This document shows positions 26,645-34,855 of a DNA stretch of 47,569 bases, in pieces. How positions within the stretch are numbered: the stretch's first letter is position 1; each line of letters starts with the position of its first letter. The position numbers were made by a program, and so were the translations under genes. Where the stretch lies: contig CAUJIH010000059.1 in NCBI GenBank assembly GCA_963205275.1, positions 1 through 47,569 on the forward strand. The letters run 5' to 3'. The notes beneath the pieces were generated by a model. That model saw only the letters and a program-made list of their open reading frames with translations. It made no database searches and had not been told where the DNA came from. The DNA comes from Verrucomicrobiota bacterium. GTDB lineage: Bacteria > Verrucomicrobiota > Verrucomicrobiia > Verrucomicrobiales > DEV007.

Positions 26645-27392
26645 TTTTTTCGGGAATCGGGGCGAGACCTTCAGCCTTTTTTTGTTTCTCTGAATTGGTT
26701 TTACGAGAGTCTTTTTCGGAAGCTTCGGGATGATCCTGTTTTTTCATCCCCCCTGCACCCAAAAGTAATTTTTTAGCCGAGATGAGACTAGGATCGATTC
26801 GGAGAATCTCTTCGACTGTAGCGCGGCGGAGTTCACGATGCGCCTCCAATCGACGACGTCGGAGTGCTTCATCCTCCTCGTGAATCTTTCCCAGACTTTC
26901 CCGTGCTTTCAACACTGCCTCTGACTTCGCCGCATCTTTCTCCGCTTTTCGCACGCGATCCCGAATCTCAGGATCGAGGCTCTCGATCCAGCCGATCGCA
27001 CGATTTTGATCCTCGAAGCGCACAACTTCATTCCCTCTACCCGCAGGCCCACGACTCCGATCCTGCATTCGGGCGATCCACTCGACAGCGCTAGGATCCA
27101 TACGCCCCACGGCGGTGCGAATTGCGGACTGATAGGCTTCACTCGCTCGCTTTACTTCCTCTCGAGCATTGATAACTGATGGATCACTCCAAGCGCTGCG
27201 GAGGACCTTGCGAAGTCGCTCCTTCTCTTCGGGGCGAAGCGAATCCAACGCTGTTGCCTGCTTCCGAGCTTCGCGCTTGCTTCCATCGGAAACTTGCGCC
27301 TTGTCACTCTCCTGTGCTCTCGCCAGAATTGGCATCAAGAGGGCGATACTCAGGATGGTAAGACGAGAGAAGAAGGTGGGAAAATGATTCAT
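26634..27392 (-). CDS. Exported highly charged alpha-helical protein of unknown function
   Basis: 252 aa from the ATG at 27392 (another ATG six codons upstream at 27410 is equally possible). Signal peptide FFSRLTILSIALLMPILARA. The mature part is mostly helix and rich in Arg, Lys, Glu and Ala: SLRPEEKERLRKVLRSAWSD, VKRASEAYQSAIRTAVGRMD, VRKAEKDAAKSEAVLKARES, LRRRRLEAHRELRRATVEEI. The pattern resembles periplasmic Spy/CpxP-like or heavy-metal-resistance helical proteins, which carry ER-rich repeats, but no LTxxQ motif is seen, so function stays open. It is divergently placed from the DUF2314 gene and has its own strong terminator. Confidence 0.6.
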   Translation of the reverse strand: MNHFPTFFSRLTILSIALLMPILARAQESDKAQVSDGSKREARKQATALDSLRPEEKERLRKVLRSAWSDPSVINAREEVKRASEAYQSAIRTAVGRMDPSAVEWIARMQDRSRGPAGRGNEVVRFEDQNRAIGWIESLDPEIRDRVRKAEKDAAKSEAVLKARESLGKIHEEDEALRRRRLEAHRELRRATVEEILRIDPSLISAKKLLLGAGGMKKQDHPEASEKDSRKTNSEKQKKAEGLAPIPEKKVP

Positions 27393-27548
27393 CGACAGTT
27401 GAAGCGTCATGCAGTATGAACATCCTGATTCAGGAAATGTTTCTGAAATTCCGATGATAGAGTCGCTTCGCAAGTTGATCAAATTCTGATCTGCCGTGAT
27501 CGTTACGTTTCTGATCGCGCTTTGTTTCTTGTTTCTCTCAGGAGCCTA

Positions 27549-28700
27549 ATGTCCAATCGATTTCGCAACTTCCCATTTCTATCTGCGACCCTTCTCGGTG
27601 CCTTGATACTCCGTCTTTGGTTTCGGGGATTTAGTGGCTGGGGAATACTTGCTTTCTCAGTAACCTGCCTGTGGTTCTCATGGGAGCTTATCCAGTGGTT
27701 GATCCGATTCCTAGAAAGGCCAAAGGCACCTCGCTCATCTGCAGTCTCTGCTTCGCCCAGAATCTCTCATAGCCAGATTAGCGAATCATCCCCCTTGGTA
27801 TCACTGGTTTATTTTTTATCAGAGCCACGACAGGTGGATGAAAGGGGAATCAGGAGATGCATTGAGGATGCCTTAAAGCGAGAAGTAGGGGCCAATGCGT
27901 GGCTAAGGAAGATCGAAGTCATACAGCCTTATCCCCATGATTTAGAAGAAAATGGGGATCGCATTTGTCATTTCTCCATACTTCTCCCGAATGGAGAATT
28001 CGCGGTTCTGGCATCCAATCAGCCTTACATGAAAAACCCCGATGTTTTCGCCAGCGAGTCAATACGGGATAAGAGACTGCGCAAGGCGGTCGAGACTCAT
28101 CAGGCATGGATATCGGTAGATCTGATCGATCTTCCCAACCACCCGGAAGAGGAAGCGAAATCCTACCGAATTTTAGGTAAAATACTCGCAGCCATGGCCG
28201 GACCTGACTGTCTGGCGATCTACTGTCCAGCCATCGAAAGATGCAATGAGTTCGACCTCAGTCTACTTGAGATTTTGAAAGGTGAGAATCCGCTGAGCCT
28301 GTTTGAGTCATCGACATTTGAACCTGTAATAGAAATCGCGGATAATAATCCACGTTTGGCGGCAGCCGTCGCAGAAGCTGTCGAGCGATGGCCGGAATTT
28401 GTGAGTGCCTTTGAACAAAGTAGCTTAAAGGACAAGAAGGATTTCATCGTAAAACTGGAATTTCGTGAAGGACGGAAAGCAGAATTTATGTGGATCTCCA
28501 TCCAGAAGATCGAAGGAGAAATCGTTACAGGGGTCTTGCTGAACGATCCACACGAACTCTTGGATGTCCATCGAGGCTCCATCGTCTCCGCTAACATCGC
28601 TCGCCTCAGCGACTGGCTCTACCCTGGAAAAGGCGGACAGCACGTCGGAGGCTTCACGCTCGATGTGCTTACTGAGGATGATGAGCAGCAGGACTACTGA
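27549..28700 (+). CDS. Membrane-anchored DUF2314-containing protein
   Basis: 383 aa from the ATG at 27549. Two N-terminal hydrophobic helices at about 8-25 and 30-50 (FPFLSATLLGALILRLWF, GWGILAFSVTCLWFSWELI). Residues about 80-260 are a cytoplasmic domain (LVYFLSEPRQVDERGIRRCI, IYCPAIERCNEFD) resembling DUF4261-like domains. The C-terminal 90 residues are a DUF2314 domain: FIVKLEFREGRKAEFMWISI, IVTGVLLNDPHELLDVHRGS, ISDWLY-type LSDWLYPGKG and GGFTLDVL. DUF2314 proteins such as YegJ have no known activity. Its stop lies 8 bp from the stop of the convergent lipoprotein gene. Confidence 0.7.
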   Translation: MSNRFRNFPFLSATLLGALILRLWFRGFSGWGILAFSVTCLWFSWELIQWLIRFLERPKAPRSSAVSASPRISHSQISESSPLVSLVYFLSEPRQVDERGIRRCIEDALKREVGANAWLRKIEVIQPYPHDLEENGDRICHFSILLPNGEFAVLASNQPYMKNPDVFASESIRDKRLRKAVETHQAWISVDLIDLPNHPEEEAKSYRILGKILAAMAGPDCLAIYCPAIERCNEFDLSLLEILKGENPLSLFESSTFEPVIEIADNNPRLAAAVAEAVERWPEFVSAFEQSSLKDKKDFIVKLEFREGRKAEFMWISIQKIEGEIVTGVLLNDPHELLDVHRGSIVSANIARLSDWLYPGKGGQHVGGFTLDVLTEDDEQQDY

Positions 28701-28708
28701 TCGACGAA

Positions 28709-29863
28709 TCAGTGCAGAAGAGAGGTCGGAAGTGCGCGCAGGTAGGCGCTCATGATCTCGCCACCACTCTCCGGTCGGAGCTTTTCCACGCCAGGGCGAG
28801 TTGTCTGCGGGGCGATGCGACTACCATCCGAGTATGAGCCATTGGGCATCGCATGAGAGCCATATCCGATCACCACCCATTCCGGTAACTTCACAGAATC
28901 TGGTAGAATCTCTGCCGCCGATTCCACCAGCCCATCATTCGGACTGTACCACGGAGCTGTTCTTTCGATTTCTCGTCGGACTGGAGGCAGCCATAGTCGC
29001 TCAGTAATGCGTCCGTCGGCTCCGTCCGGAACCATCGCGATGCCGATCCAAGTTAGATGAGGGAACCCAGAGTCCAAGCGCATCGGTAGATCACCTCTCC
29101 ACGGTGATCGCGAAATAGATTCTAGCATATCGAGAGCTGACTTTTGCCCGGAAACACGTAGCCACTGTCGAGTGAGGACTGGAAACGGACGTGATGAATG
29201 TGCCATCCAGTCTGCGACGACTGACCCCTGGACCGTGCCGGCGAGGGAAAGTGCCACAACCAATTTTCGTCTCTGCTCCGCAGGCAAAGCTAGCCCGTCT
29301 TCTTGCAGGTAGCGGATGACATCATGAGCCCCCTTGGAGAGCATCACCAGAATCACTCGATCTGTCTGAAAAAAAGCCCCCCTCACTTGAACAGCGATTT
29401 TTGCGGCATTCTCATCCACCTCACCACGAGCCTCAGTATCGACGAACCAAGTCGAGAATCCCATTTCACGAGCCACTGTAGCAGCGCCTCTTAGGCACTC
29501 ACGAGTTCGATCAGGGCGGTGTCGTCCCGCCACCTTTGTGCCGGGTATGATCACTAGAGCGATTCGCTCACGCCGACTCGACGGGAGAGCCGCTAGTGAA
29601 TCTGGGAGCACTAGTTTTGGATTAGCAGTCGTGCGCTCCACTCGTTTTGTGAGCGCCCCTGACGATCCGTCGCGCTCCTGTAGACCGGCGATGACCCGCT
29701 CTTTTGCATCGGCCAATCCTTGCTCTCGCGTGATCGTGCGAACTTCTGTCAGTAAGGCGCAGTCCGGCACACCCGATGTGAATCGCGAAATATTTCCTTG
29801 GGTCGAACAGGATCCGAGGAGGCATAACCCGAGAAAAGTTACGATATGACAGAATTTTCTCAT
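28709..29863 (-). CDS. Lipoprotein with alpha/beta-hydrolase-like core
   Basis: 384 aa. The N-terminal helix ends in a lipobox, LCLLGSC (cleavage before C19), so the protein is probably lipid-anchored. The body reads as an alpha/beta hydrolase: a first strand RIALVIIPGTKVAGRH, a nucleophile-elbow-like VILVMLSKGAHDVIRYL (Ser where GxSxG would be L-S-K-G), VVALSLAGTVQGS, and a late YGSHAMPNGSYSDGS carrying a His. The elbow lacks the first Gly, so enzymatic activity is uncertain. It resembles uncharacterised secreted lipase-like proteins. The small 79-aa gene lies 14 bp upstream, suggesting co-transcription. Confidence 0.65.
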   Translation of the reverse strand: MRKFCHIVTFLGLCLLGSCSTQGNISRFTSGVPDCALLTEVRTITREQGLADAKERVIAGLQERDGSSGALTKRVERTTANPKLVLPDSLAALPSSRRERIALVIIPGTKVAGRHRPDRTRECLRGAATVAREMGFSTWFVDTEARGEVDENAAKIAVQVRGAFFQTDRVILVMLSKGAHDVIRYLQEDGLALPAEQRRKLVVALSLAGTVQGSVVADWMAHSSRPFPVLTRQWLRVSGQKSALDMLESISRSPWRGDLPMRLDSGFPHLTWIGIAMVPDGADGRITERLWLPPVRREIERTAPWYSPNDGLVESAAEILPDSVKLPEWVVIGYGSHAMPNGSYSDGSRIAPQTTRPGVEKLRPESGGEIMSAYLRALPTSLLH

Positions 29864-29877
29864 TTGCGTCGTATCAA

Positions 29878-30117
29878 TCAGAGCGATTCCGAATCACGCC
29901 TCTGCCGTCCGGGTAGATTCTCTGTAAGCAGAAGGCGAATCCTGTCCTGAAGATCGGGCGGTAGAGGCTGCCCTTCATCAGGTGAACTACGGACGAGACG
30001 CTTCGCCTCTTCACGATCCCCCCGCTCAATGGCTGCCTCGATCAAGCGTAGGCGGATCGACCAGTCTTCGGGAACACGATTCAACTCTGCATAAAGATCG
30101 TTTGGAAACGTCTCCAT
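29878..30117 (-). CDS. Small helical protein, unknown function
   Basis: 79 aa from the ATG at 30117; upstream in-frame codons have no family support. METFPNDLYAELNRVPEDWS is followed by RLRLIEAAIERGDREEAKRL and DLQDRIRLLLTENL, which reads like a single TPR/HEAT-like helical pair: the W-x-x-R-L-x-L-I-E-A-A pattern recurs in short TPR-related proteins of Verrucomicrobiota. No signal peptide. It is transcribed away from the L,D-transpeptidase gene and just ahead of the lipoprotein gene. Confidence 0.55.
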   Translation of the reverse strand: METFPNDLYAELNRVPEDWSIRLRLIEAAIERGDREEAKRLVRSSPDEGQPLPPDLQDRIRLLLTENLPGRQRRDSESL

Positions 30118-30247
30118 TTTTACCTTATTCTTACACAGAGTAGCATTCTCGTCATCCCTGTCTCGACAGAAAAAACATCGAATATTTGAAGAATCTGAAG
30201 AATAGGGAAAGTTTATACCTTTGAGTTTCCTCACGGTCCGTTCTCTC

Positions 30248-31846
30248 ATGCGCATTCTGAAACCTTTCCTCCTTCTTTTTTGCTTAAGCCTTTCGACGAA
30301 TTTTTCTGCAACAGCGCAGGACATGAGCAGTCTGATTCGTGCTCATGCGGCGAAGGCAGGAACAGGTGTGGCCAACTGGTACGCAGCACGAGGAAATAGT
30401 GCGGTGTGGAGTGGCGATTATCTCGGAGGTCTAGCCCAGTTTCTTCAATCCCTCGATTCTCACGGACTCTCACCGGTCCTGTTTCGCTTTTCTGAATGGG
30501 ACGCGAAGTGGAGGAATCCCAGCCCCGATCCGAATCAACGAGCAGCCGTAGAGGTAGGCACGACCCAACTCGCGCTCTACGCGATTCAATCCGTCGCCTA
30601 CGGTTTTGTCGATCCGGCCTCGGTTCATCCGAAATGGACGCCGATTCCTCGGCAAGTTTCCTCCTATCAATTTCTGGATGAGGCGATCCGCCAAGGGGCT
30701 GGGCGTTTTTCCGAAACCCTCCTAGCGCAAGCCCCTCCTCAGGATTCTCGCTATTTAGGAATGATAAAAATCCTCGCTAAATATCGGGAAATCAACCGAA
30801 TGGGCGGATGGCGCCCCCTTCCGACTCCAACGGGATATGCCGGTCCTGGCTGGAAGTATGCCGGGGTGGATCTGTTGGTTTCGCGATTGCAAGCGGAAGG
30901 AGACTTGCCTGGCGGTACGGCGAAAAGTCGGAAAAACATTATCGATACTCGCACGGGAGAAGCGATCAAATCCTTCCAGTTCCGTCATGGTCTCGAGCCA
31001 GATGGATTCATCGGGGATACGACCCTGCGTGAACTGAATACGAACGCAGCAATGCGCATTAATCAGATCATCATCAATATTGACCGCCTTCGCTGGATGC
31101 CACGCACTTGGGAAGAACCAGAACACATTGAGGTGAATCTCGCCGAGGGTGCCCTGCGCGTCTATCGCCAACGAAAGGAAGTCTCAGTGATGCCAGTCGT
31201 CGTCGGGAAGAAAGGAATCTCGGAAAGCCCCATCTTCCACGGAAAAATGCAAGACATCTATTTCCGTCCCTTCTGGAACGTCCCGACCTCCATCGCCAAG
31301 CGACTGCTCATTCCTGCGGCTCTCGCGGATCCCACGGGAATCGACGGCTACATGCGTAGTCATAATTATCAGATCGTTAAAGACTATGGATCTAGTTCTC
31401 CCTTCCCCAACACATCTGAAAATCTCAATCGAGTTGGCTCAGGTAGCCTAGTAATGCGTCAGGGCAGTGGTCCAAGCAATTCTCTGGGACTAATCAAATT
31501 CATCTTTCCGAACGATTCAGCGGTCTATCTACACGACACGAACACGCCAGAACTCTTTCAAAGGGCTGATCGCGACTATAGTTCCGGATGTGTTCGAGTC
31601 GCCCGCCCGGTTGATCTGGCCCAATTTGTTCTTCGAGGAAATTCCGGTTGGACTCCAGAATCGATCCGCGCAACCATGGATAACCCCGGTGTCAGCAATC
31701 GACGCGAACATCTAAATAAGGCGACTTCGGTCTATCTTACCTACTGGACATGTACGATCATGGGCGATGGACGCGTTCGTTTTGACGAGGATATCTACGG
31801 ACACGACGCCACCATGTTTCGCCGCTTCGGTATTCAAGCGCAGTGA
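30248..31846 (+). CDS. Murein L,D-transpeptidase (YcbB/YkuD family)
   Basis: 532 aa from the ATG at 30248. Signal peptide about 1-24 (LKPFLLLFCLSLSTNFSATA). An N-terminal scaffold region (about 30-220) is followed by a peptidoglycan-binding domain (about 225-275: IDTRTGEAIKSFQFRHGLEP, DGFIGDTTLRELN), then the YkuD catalytic domain with IEVNLAEGALRVYRQ, the conserved His in AVYLHDTNTPELF, and catalytic Cys in RDYSSGCVRVARP. Layout and length match LdtD/YcbB, which makes 3-3 crosslinks in peptidoglycan or anchors proteins. Acts in the periplasm. Divergent from the small helical gene. Confidence 0.9.
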   Translation: MRILKPFLLLFCLSLSTNFSATAQDMSSLIRAHAAKAGTGVANWYAARGNSAVWSGDYLGGLAQFLQSLDSHGLSPVLFRFSEWDAKWRNPSPDPNQRAAVEVGTTQLALYAIQSVAYGFVDPASVHPKWTPIPRQVSSYQFLDEAIRQGAGRFSETLLAQAPPQDSRYLGMIKILAKYREINRMGGWRPLPTPTGYAGPGWKYAGVDLLVSRLQAEGDLPGGTAKSRKNIIDTRTGEAIKSFQFRHGLEPDGFIGDTTLRELNTNAAMRINQIIINIDRLRWMPRTWEEPEHIEVNLAEGALRVYRQRKEVSVMPVVVGKKGISESPIFHGKMQDIYFRPFWNVPTSIAKRLLIPAALADPTGIDGYMRSHNYQIVKDYGSSSPFPNTSENLNRVGSGSLVMRQGSGPSNSLGLIKFIFPNDSAVYLHDTNTPELFQRADRDYSSGCVRVARPVDLAQFVLRGNSGWTPESIRATMDNPGVSNRREHLNKATSVYLTYWTCTIMGDGRVRFDEDIYGHDATMFRRFGIQAQ

Positions 31847-31977
31847 GCCGGAGTCGGAAGGAAAAGTGCATGGCGACTGAATTTGCTGAATCGATTCGAT
31901 TGTGTTGAATGCCGTCAACGCTGCAGGGGACTCGCGAGGGGCCGCAGCCGCCGCTCAGAATGGACACTTGGGGTGAG

Positions 31978-31986
31978 TGGTATAAT
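31978..31986 (+). promoter_or_regulatory. Possible extended -10 promoter element
   Basis: TGGTATAAT matches an extended -10 (TGn then TATAAT). No good -35 is at 17 bp (the closest, TGGACA, is only 14 bp away). It lies in the 287-bp spacer ahead of the helix-hairpin-helix fragment and the radical SAM genes. Tentative. Confidence 0.3.
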
Positions 31987-32133
31987 TCCGCGATTGAGGT
32001 CGCTCGCACTTTGACCGGATCGGCGACTGTAACGTTCAGCCGTGGAGTCGAGTAAGACCGTTGGGAGTGCGCTAAAATCCTAGATCACCCCATAACCGAG
32101 CTTCACTGCCGGAAGAGCACCGAATTCAGCGAA

Positions 32134-32385
32134 ATGAAGGTGTCTGGAATCGACGTAACTTATGCAAATCGTATCATCGAGTATCGACCATACGGAACCG
32201 CAGAGGACTTAATGAAGCGTCCCGGAATCAATCCCGACCATACGAGAAGAGCGGCTTCGTTGTTTGAATTTCTCACGGGACTAGCCACTTCGTCGCATCC
32301 TGCAAGAAGGTTAAATCGTAGATTCTTGAAAAACATGACGAAAAAATCCCGAAGATTTAAGAAGATTTTTTCAAGATTTCGCTAA
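32134..32385 (+). CDS. ComEA-like helix-hairpin-helix fragment, probably a truncated gene
   Basis: 83 codons from the ATG at 32134. VSGIDVTYANRIIEYRPYGT and AEDLMKRPGINPDHTRRA read as the two hairpins of a ComEA-type HhH DNA-binding domain (family pattern: PGI...A..II..RP, then DL...PGI). Codons upstream of the ATG, in the same frame back to 32056 (ITELHCRKSTEFSEM), continue the expected first helix but offer no start codon, so the 5' end seems lost. The C-terminus becomes very basic (NMTKKSRRFKKIFSRFR). The stop lies 11 bp before the first radical SAM gene. A live small protein is possible but a remnant is more likely. Confidence 0.45.
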   Translation: MKVSGIDVTYANRIIEYRPYGTAEDLMKRPGINPDHTRRAASLFEFLTGLATSSHPARRLNRRFLKNMTKKSRRFKKIFSRFR

Positions 32386-32396
32386 TAGTTTCGCTT

Positions 32397-33518
32397 ATGA
32401 TTTCGCACTCCGAGTTTCCTCCGTCCGGAGGGATGCCCTCTTTTGAAGGATACAAATTCGAAGACCGTCCCTTTTTGGTCTTCTGGGAAATCACGCGCGC
32501 CTGTGCTCTAGCGTGCCGACACTGCCGTGCGGAAGCAATTCCTCGCCGCGATCCGAATGAACTCGATGGCGATCAGGCCCGACATTTGATCGATCAATTG
32601 CTCGAACTAGCCCCGCCCATGCTCATCGTCACAGGAGGCGATCCTCTGATGCGGCGTGATGCGCTCGATCTCGTTCGCTATGCATCAGATCGCGGTCAGC
32701 ATGTGGGACTCAGCCCCTCAGCGACCGAACTCCTGTTACGGACCGATTTTGAAAAAATCAAGGAAGCCGGAGTCCAGCGCATGTCGCTCTCACTCGATGG
32801 AGCGACTCGCGAGACGCATGATGCGTTCCGCAAAGTCGAAGGTACCTTTGATCGCACGATGGAGGCAGTCAGACGCTGCCATGAAACAGGCATTTCTCTT
32901 CAGATCAATACCACGATCACTCGGTCGAACATCTGCGAATACGAGGCTTTTAAGGAACTGATGTATGAGTTGAAGCCCGCCATGTGGAGCCTGTTCCTGC
33001 TGATCCCCACCGGACGTGCGGGGCTGGAGGAACTGCCCGATGCCGAAGACTTGGAGCGTATTTTCGAGGATATGGCCGACCTAGTGGGGAAAGCACCTTT
33101 CGGAATCAAGACGACAGAGGGTCAACACTTTCGACGTGTGCTCATCCAGAAGCGTGGGGCGAAAGCCCGAGCCATGCAAAAAATGCGCTCCCCTCTGGGA
33201 ATCCGTGACGGCAGAGGGGTTATGTTCATCTCCCATACGGGAGTGGTTTCTCCCTCGGGCTTCATGCCGATTGACTGCGGAAATATCAAGAATCAACATC
33301 CTGCGACCATTTATCGGGAGCATCCACTCTTCATCTCTCTACGTGACAATGATGCTCTCGGTGGCAAATGCGGAGTCTGTGAGTTCCGAAATGTATGTGG
33401 CGGATCGCGTGCTCGCGCCTACGGAGTATACGGAGATCCGCTCGCTACTGATCCCTCTTGCGTGTATGTTCCGAAAAGCTATCACCCTGAAGAAGAACTT
33501 CAAACTGTAATTGGATAA
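32397..33518 (+). CDS. Radical SAM/SPASM enzyme, heme-pathway-like (TIGR04053-like)
   Basis: 373 aa. Cluster motif C36-x3-C40-x2-C43 in TRACALACRHC, the SAM-binding TGGDPL near residue 80, then SLSLDGATRETHDAFR and INTTITRSN. A C-terminal SPASM region carries C325, C328, C334 and C355 (CGVCEFRNVCGGSRARAYG), binding an auxiliary [4Fe-4S] cluster, with another Cys in MPIDCGNI. Sequence style matches the TIGR04053 group, related to AhbD/NirJ enzymes that decarboxylate or remodel siroheme-derived tetrapyrroles. The adjacent AhbC/NirJ-like gene supports that setting, but a different substrate cannot be excluded. Cytosolic. Confidence 0.8.
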   Translation: MISHSEFPPSGGMPSFEGYKFEDRPFLVFWEITRACALACRHCRAEAIPRRDPNELDGDQARHLIDQLLELAPPMLIVTGGDPLMRRDALDLVRYASDRGQHVGLSPSATELLLRTDFEKIKEAGVQRMSLSLDGATRETHDAFRKVEGTFDRTMEAVRRCHETGISLQINTTITRSNICEYEAFKELMYELKPAMWSLFLLIPTGRAGLEELPDAEDLERIFEDMADLVGKAPFGIKTTEGQHFRRVLIQKRGAKARAMQKMRSPLGIRDGRGVMFISHTGVVSPSGFMPIDCGNIKNQHPATIYREHPLFISLRDNDALGGKCGVCEFRNVCGGSRARAYGVYGDPLATDPSCVYVPKSYHPEEELQTVIG

Positions 33519-33529
33519 TTTATAAGTGA

Positions 33530-33571
33530 TTTTAACACAATTAATTACAGGCCGTTTTAACGCAATTCATT
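33530..33571 (+). promoter_or_regulatory. Two 17-bp direct repeats upstream of the AhbC/NirJ-like gene
   Basis: TTTTAACACAATTAATT (33530-33546) and TTTTAACGCAATTCATT (33555-33571) agree at 15 of 17 bases, 25 bp start to start, in the AT-rich 64-bp spacer between the two radical SAM genes. They end 11 bp before the next ATG. A regulator binding site is a reasonable reading, not shown. Confidence 0.4.
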
Positions 33572-33582
33572 TTATTTAAATT

Positions 33583-34845
33583 ATGATTAATCTGACGAAA
33601 CTCTGGACTGGTAAGGCACAGCCTGCTGATGGCCTCCGCTATGGACTAGGCGAAGATGCCGCTGCTGATGCTCGCAGCCGAAAGCCGATCGTGGTCTGGA
33701 ACATCACCCGGACCTGTAATCTCCACTGTCTCCACTGTTACTCAGACTCTGCATCGAAAAGCTATCCAGGAGAGTTGAGTTGGGAACAGATGGAGGAGGT
33801 TGTCGCAGATTTGGCAGCATATCAGATCCCTTCCCTGCTTCTCTCCGGCGGGGAACCGACGGTTCACCCTCGCTTCAATGACTTGGTCCATCTTGCCACC
33901 GGTGCCGGGATTAAACTAACGATCTCCACCAACGGTACGCTGATTACTCCCGAGCGTGCCCAGTTCCTGAAAGATCATAATGTCGCCTACGTCGGAATCT
34001 CTATCGACGGAATCGGAGCGATTCACGATGAATTTCGCGGGAAGAAAGGTGCCTTCGACTCCGCCGTGCGAGGATTCAGGAATTGTCACGCCGTTGAGCA
34101 AAAGACGGGGCTTCGCCTCACATTTTCACCACACAACGTAGCCAATATCGAGCAGATTCTCGACTTCATCGAGCAGGAAAACATCCGACGTGCCTGTTTT
34201 TACCATCTCGTCCCTGCTGGTCGAGGCTCTCAGCTTCAGGTGCTCGATCCCGAAGACATTCGCGGGGCGATTGACATCCTGATCGCCCGAATCGAAGCTT
34301 GGAACAAGGCGGGAATTCAGCGAGAACTGCTCACCGTCACTCAACCTGCGGACGGTGCCTATCTTCTTCTGAGAATGGAGCGCGAGAATCATCCGAATCT
34401 GGAAGAAGCTCGCCGTCTACTCGCTTGGAACGGTGGCGGAGTGAACAGCTCCGGCATCGGGGTCGCAAATATCGACACGCAGGGTGACGTTCATCCAGAT
34501 CAATTCTGGCAGGATGTCTATCTGGGTAACGTCAAAAAGACGCCGTTCTCGCAGATCTGGGAGGGGAAAGATCCCGAATCTGATCATCTGCTGGAGGAAA
34601 TTCGCTCCATTGGTCTGCTCACTCTGGAGGAACGGAAAGCACGGATCGAGGGCCGCTGCGGTACCTGCAAGTGGTTCAATGTCTGCGGTGGTGGATTCCG
34701 GACTCGTGCCGCATTCGCCAATTACGGTTCCCTCTGGGGTTCTGATCCGGCCTGCTATCTGCACGACGATGAGATCCGCCCCAACCACGCAGAATCCGAA
34801 GTCTCTCGACCCGAGTCTATTCTAGAAGAGACAGTCGTCGCCTGA
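33583..34845 (+). CDS. Radical SAM/SPASM enzyme, AhbC/NirJ-like
   Basis: 420 aa. The N-terminal KLWTGKAQPADGLRYG is characteristic of AhbC (12,18-didecarboxysiroheme deacetylase) and NirJ (heme d1) proteins. Cluster motif C45-x3-C49-x2-C52 in TRTCNLHCLHC, SAM-binding SGGEPT near 89, SIDGIGAIHDEFRGKKGAF, and SPASM cysteines C359, C362, C368 and C391 (CGTCKWFNVCGGGFRTRA, SDPACYL). NVANIDTQGDVHPDQFWQ-type spacing is also typical. Both family roles remove side chains from siroheme-derived tetrapyrroles. No siroheme synthase, AhbA/B or nir gene is in the window, so alternative heme versus heme d1 synthesis cannot be decided. Confidence 0.82.
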   Translation: MINLTKLWTGKAQPADGLRYGLGEDAAADARSRKPIVVWNITRTCNLHCLHCYSDSASKSYPGELSWEQMEEVVADLAAYQIPSLLLSGGEPTVHPRFNDLVHLATGAGIKLTISTNGTLITPERAQFLKDHNVAYVGISIDGIGAIHDEFRGKKGAFDSAVRGFRNCHAVEQKTGLRLTFSPHNVANIEQILDFIEQENIRRACFYHLVPAGRGSQLQVLDPEDIRGAIDILIARIEAWNKAGIQRELLTVTQPADGAYLLLRMERENHPNLEEARRLLAWNGGGVNSSGIGVANIDTQGDVHPDQFWQDVYLGNVKKTPFSQIWEGKDPESDHLLEEIRSIGLLTLEERKARIEGRCGTCKWFNVCGGGFRTRAAFANYGSLWGSDPACYLHDDEIRPNHAESEVSRPESILEETVVA

Positions 34846-34855
34846 GAAAATCGCG

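Noticed and set aside
32134..32385. RiPP precursor for the two radical SAM enzymes
   Set aside because: The frame reads as an HhH domain, with no leader/core layout or repeated core residues. The enzymes resemble heme-pathway types, so a precursor role is not supported.
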